Below the pieces are notes generated by a model. That model worked only from the letters and a program-made list of their open reading frames with translations, was not told where the DNA came from and made no database searches. From Acidobacteriaceae bacterium (lineage in GTDB: Bacteria; Acidobacteriota; Terriglobia; Terriglobales; Acidobacteriaceae), in the NCBI GenBank assembly GCA_030038315.1, contig JASHPD010000364.1, positions 1 through 35,497 of the forward strand: a DNA stretch of 35,497 nucleotides, written 5' to 3'. Shown piece by piece: positions 34,459 through 35,497 of this stretch; position 1 is the first letter of the stretch, and each line of letters starts with the position of its first letter. Both the position numbers and the translations under genes were made by a program.

Positions 34459-35497
34459 TCAGCGCAGGCCCACTGTTTGGAAGGGAAGTCCCGTCACCGG
34501 CCAGCTCTTCGGATCGGCTTCCACATTCGGCGCAATCGAAACGCCCGGAGCAGAAGCCTGCACCACGGAGATATTCCAGCCATCGACGACAATCAGCGCG
34601 TCTTCGCCGTTGAGGTCTTTGAGGGCCGCGTCGAGGGTGATCGTGCGGCTCTCGCCGGGCGCGAGCGAAACGTAATTCGTGCTGTAAAAGACAGGCAGCA
34701 CGCGGGCGTCCGATTCGGATGCGGACTTGCGCCGCAACTGAATGTGCGCCATCAATGCGATGGACTTCGACGGATTGCACAGCGTTACGGTGAAGTGCGC
34801 CGTATCGCCGTCGTCGTGCCGCGCAATCTCCGGCTCAAGCGTCACCGTTGGCAGTGAGTTCAGGTCAGTCAGGTCATCCGGATTGCTTCCGCTGGCGCGC
34901 CAGTAGAAATTCGTCGAGATCAGCTTGCCAGTCGAGTCCTTGAGGTCGAGCTTGACGAAGTAGACGGGCGAAAGCTGCACCGGAAGATCGAGCAGGCCGA
35001 GCGTGGTGGCCATATCGGCCGCCGCATTCACCGGCCAGTCGTGCTCGGCCGCAACAGTGCCGTCGAGGTTATAGATCGTCGCGTGCGCCGTGGCGTTATC
35101 GAGCGCGGTAGGAAGGTTGTTGATGACCTGCACATTACCGTCAGCTTCGTTGAGCTGAATGTGCAGCAGCTCGCCGGCCTTCTGCACGGCAAAGAGCGAG
35201 GAGTTCGGCTCAAGATCGTAGTGATAAATCTGCCAGGTAAAGCTCGGCTGCGCGGGATTGCTCATCCACGTAATGATGGCCGTCGCCGGATGGAAGAGCA
35301 CCGCGTTGCGGCCCTCATACATCGCGCGGAAGGCCTCGTAGTTCATCAACTGCGCCTTACGCACGAAGTCAGCGAGATTGGCGACCTTGCCGTAGCGTGC
35401 GGCCACGATGCCGGGATAGAGATCGCCCTGCTGCGCGCCGCGCGCAAAGTCGTGCTCGGCCCACGCGTCGCCGATCATCTCCCAATCGTTCTTCGGC
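34459..35497 (-). CDS. GH2-family glycoside hydrolase, C-terminal part (exo-beta-glucosaminidase-like)
   Basis: About 346 residues of a larger enzyme whose beginning lies beyond the right edge; the frame is open to the last base. The segment KAQLMNYEAFRAMYEGRN, AIITWMSNPAQPSFTWQIYHYDLEPNSS and AGELLHIQLNEADG resembles the end of the TIM barrel and the following immunoglobulin-like domains of exo-beta-D-glucosaminidases and mannosylglycoprotein endo-beta-mannosidases. A late beta-sandwich (HFTVTLCNPSKSIALMAHIQL, APGESRTITLDAALKDL) ends with WNISVVQASAPG. The catalytic glutamates should lie in the missing part. It probably degrades chitosan-like or mannose-containing polysaccharide. Confidence 0.8.
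   Translation of the reverse strand, partial: PKNDWEMIGDAWAEHDFARGAQQGDLYPGIVAARYGKVANLADFVRKAQLMNYEAFRAMYEGRNAVLFHPATAIITWMSNPAQPSFTWQIYHYDLEPNSSLFAVQKAGELLHIQLNEADGNVQVINNLPTALDNATAHATIYNLDGTVAAEHDWPVNAAADMATTLGLLDLPVQLSPVYFVKLDLKDSTGKLISTNFYWRASGSNPDDLTDLNSLPTVTLEPEIARHDDGDTAHFTVTLCNPSKSIALMAHIQLRRKSASESDARVLPVFYSTNYVSLAPGESRTITLDAALKDLNGEDALIVVDGWNISVVQASAPGVSIAPNVEADPKSWPVTGLPFQTVGLR

Overview
The window is high-GC bacterial chromosome, almost fully coding, with about 34 genes. The organism is most likely an acidobacterium of the Terriglobia (Acidobacteriales) type. This is judged from the resemblance of the proteins as a whole: a secretin carrying a cohesin-like tail followed by two GspG-like pseudopilins, a large secreted PIG-L deacetylase, a coiled-coil porin, and hairpin repeats with GGGCACCC-type ends. 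No rRNA, tRNA, CRISPR array, insertion sequence or prophage was seen. The species cannot be fixed from the sequence alone.

Layout. 1-5466 (minus strand): metG, tatD, yajQ, a polyprenyl diphosphate synthase and a truncated O-methyltransferase, with one small AT-richer gene (3029-3289, plus) between metG and tatD. 5560-8241: a DinB-like gene divergent from argS. 8333-8887: an AT-rich gene with PD-(D/E)XK nuclease-like motifs. 8987-11126 (minus): smpB then pepA. 11275-14617 (plus): secretin and two pseudopilins. 14640-21913 (mostly minus): tig, clpP, clpX, lon, engB, a protein-quality-control block with a plus-strand CDGSH iron-sulfur gene between clpX and lon. 22204-26160: small cysteine-rich, outer-membrane and hypothetical genes, a 49-residue gene that is easily missed, and a coiled-coil porin behind an AT-rich promoter island. 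26177-30654: a secreted PIG-L-type deacetylase fusion divergent from an APC permease. 30778-32399: msrP-msrQ, a periplasmic methionine sulfoxide repair pair. 32403-33853 (minus): rplS, a monooxygenase-fold gene and rnhB. 33988-35497: a DinB-like gene converging on the C-terminal part of a GH2 glycosidase cut by the window edge.

How genes work together. Trigger factor, ClpP, ClpX and Lon form a chaperone and protease group, and SmpB (ribosome rescue) with aminopeptidase PepA fits the same theme. The secretin and pseudopilins are parts of a type II secretion or type IV pilus-like machine whose ATPase and platform proteins are not in the window. MsrP/MsrQ repair oxidised envelope proteins.

Points most worth a second look: the 49-aa gene at 23194, the histidine-rich N-terminus of trigger factor, the cohesin-tailed secretin, two AT-rich single-gene insertions between housekeeping genes, and several families of small hairpin repeats placed just after stop codons.
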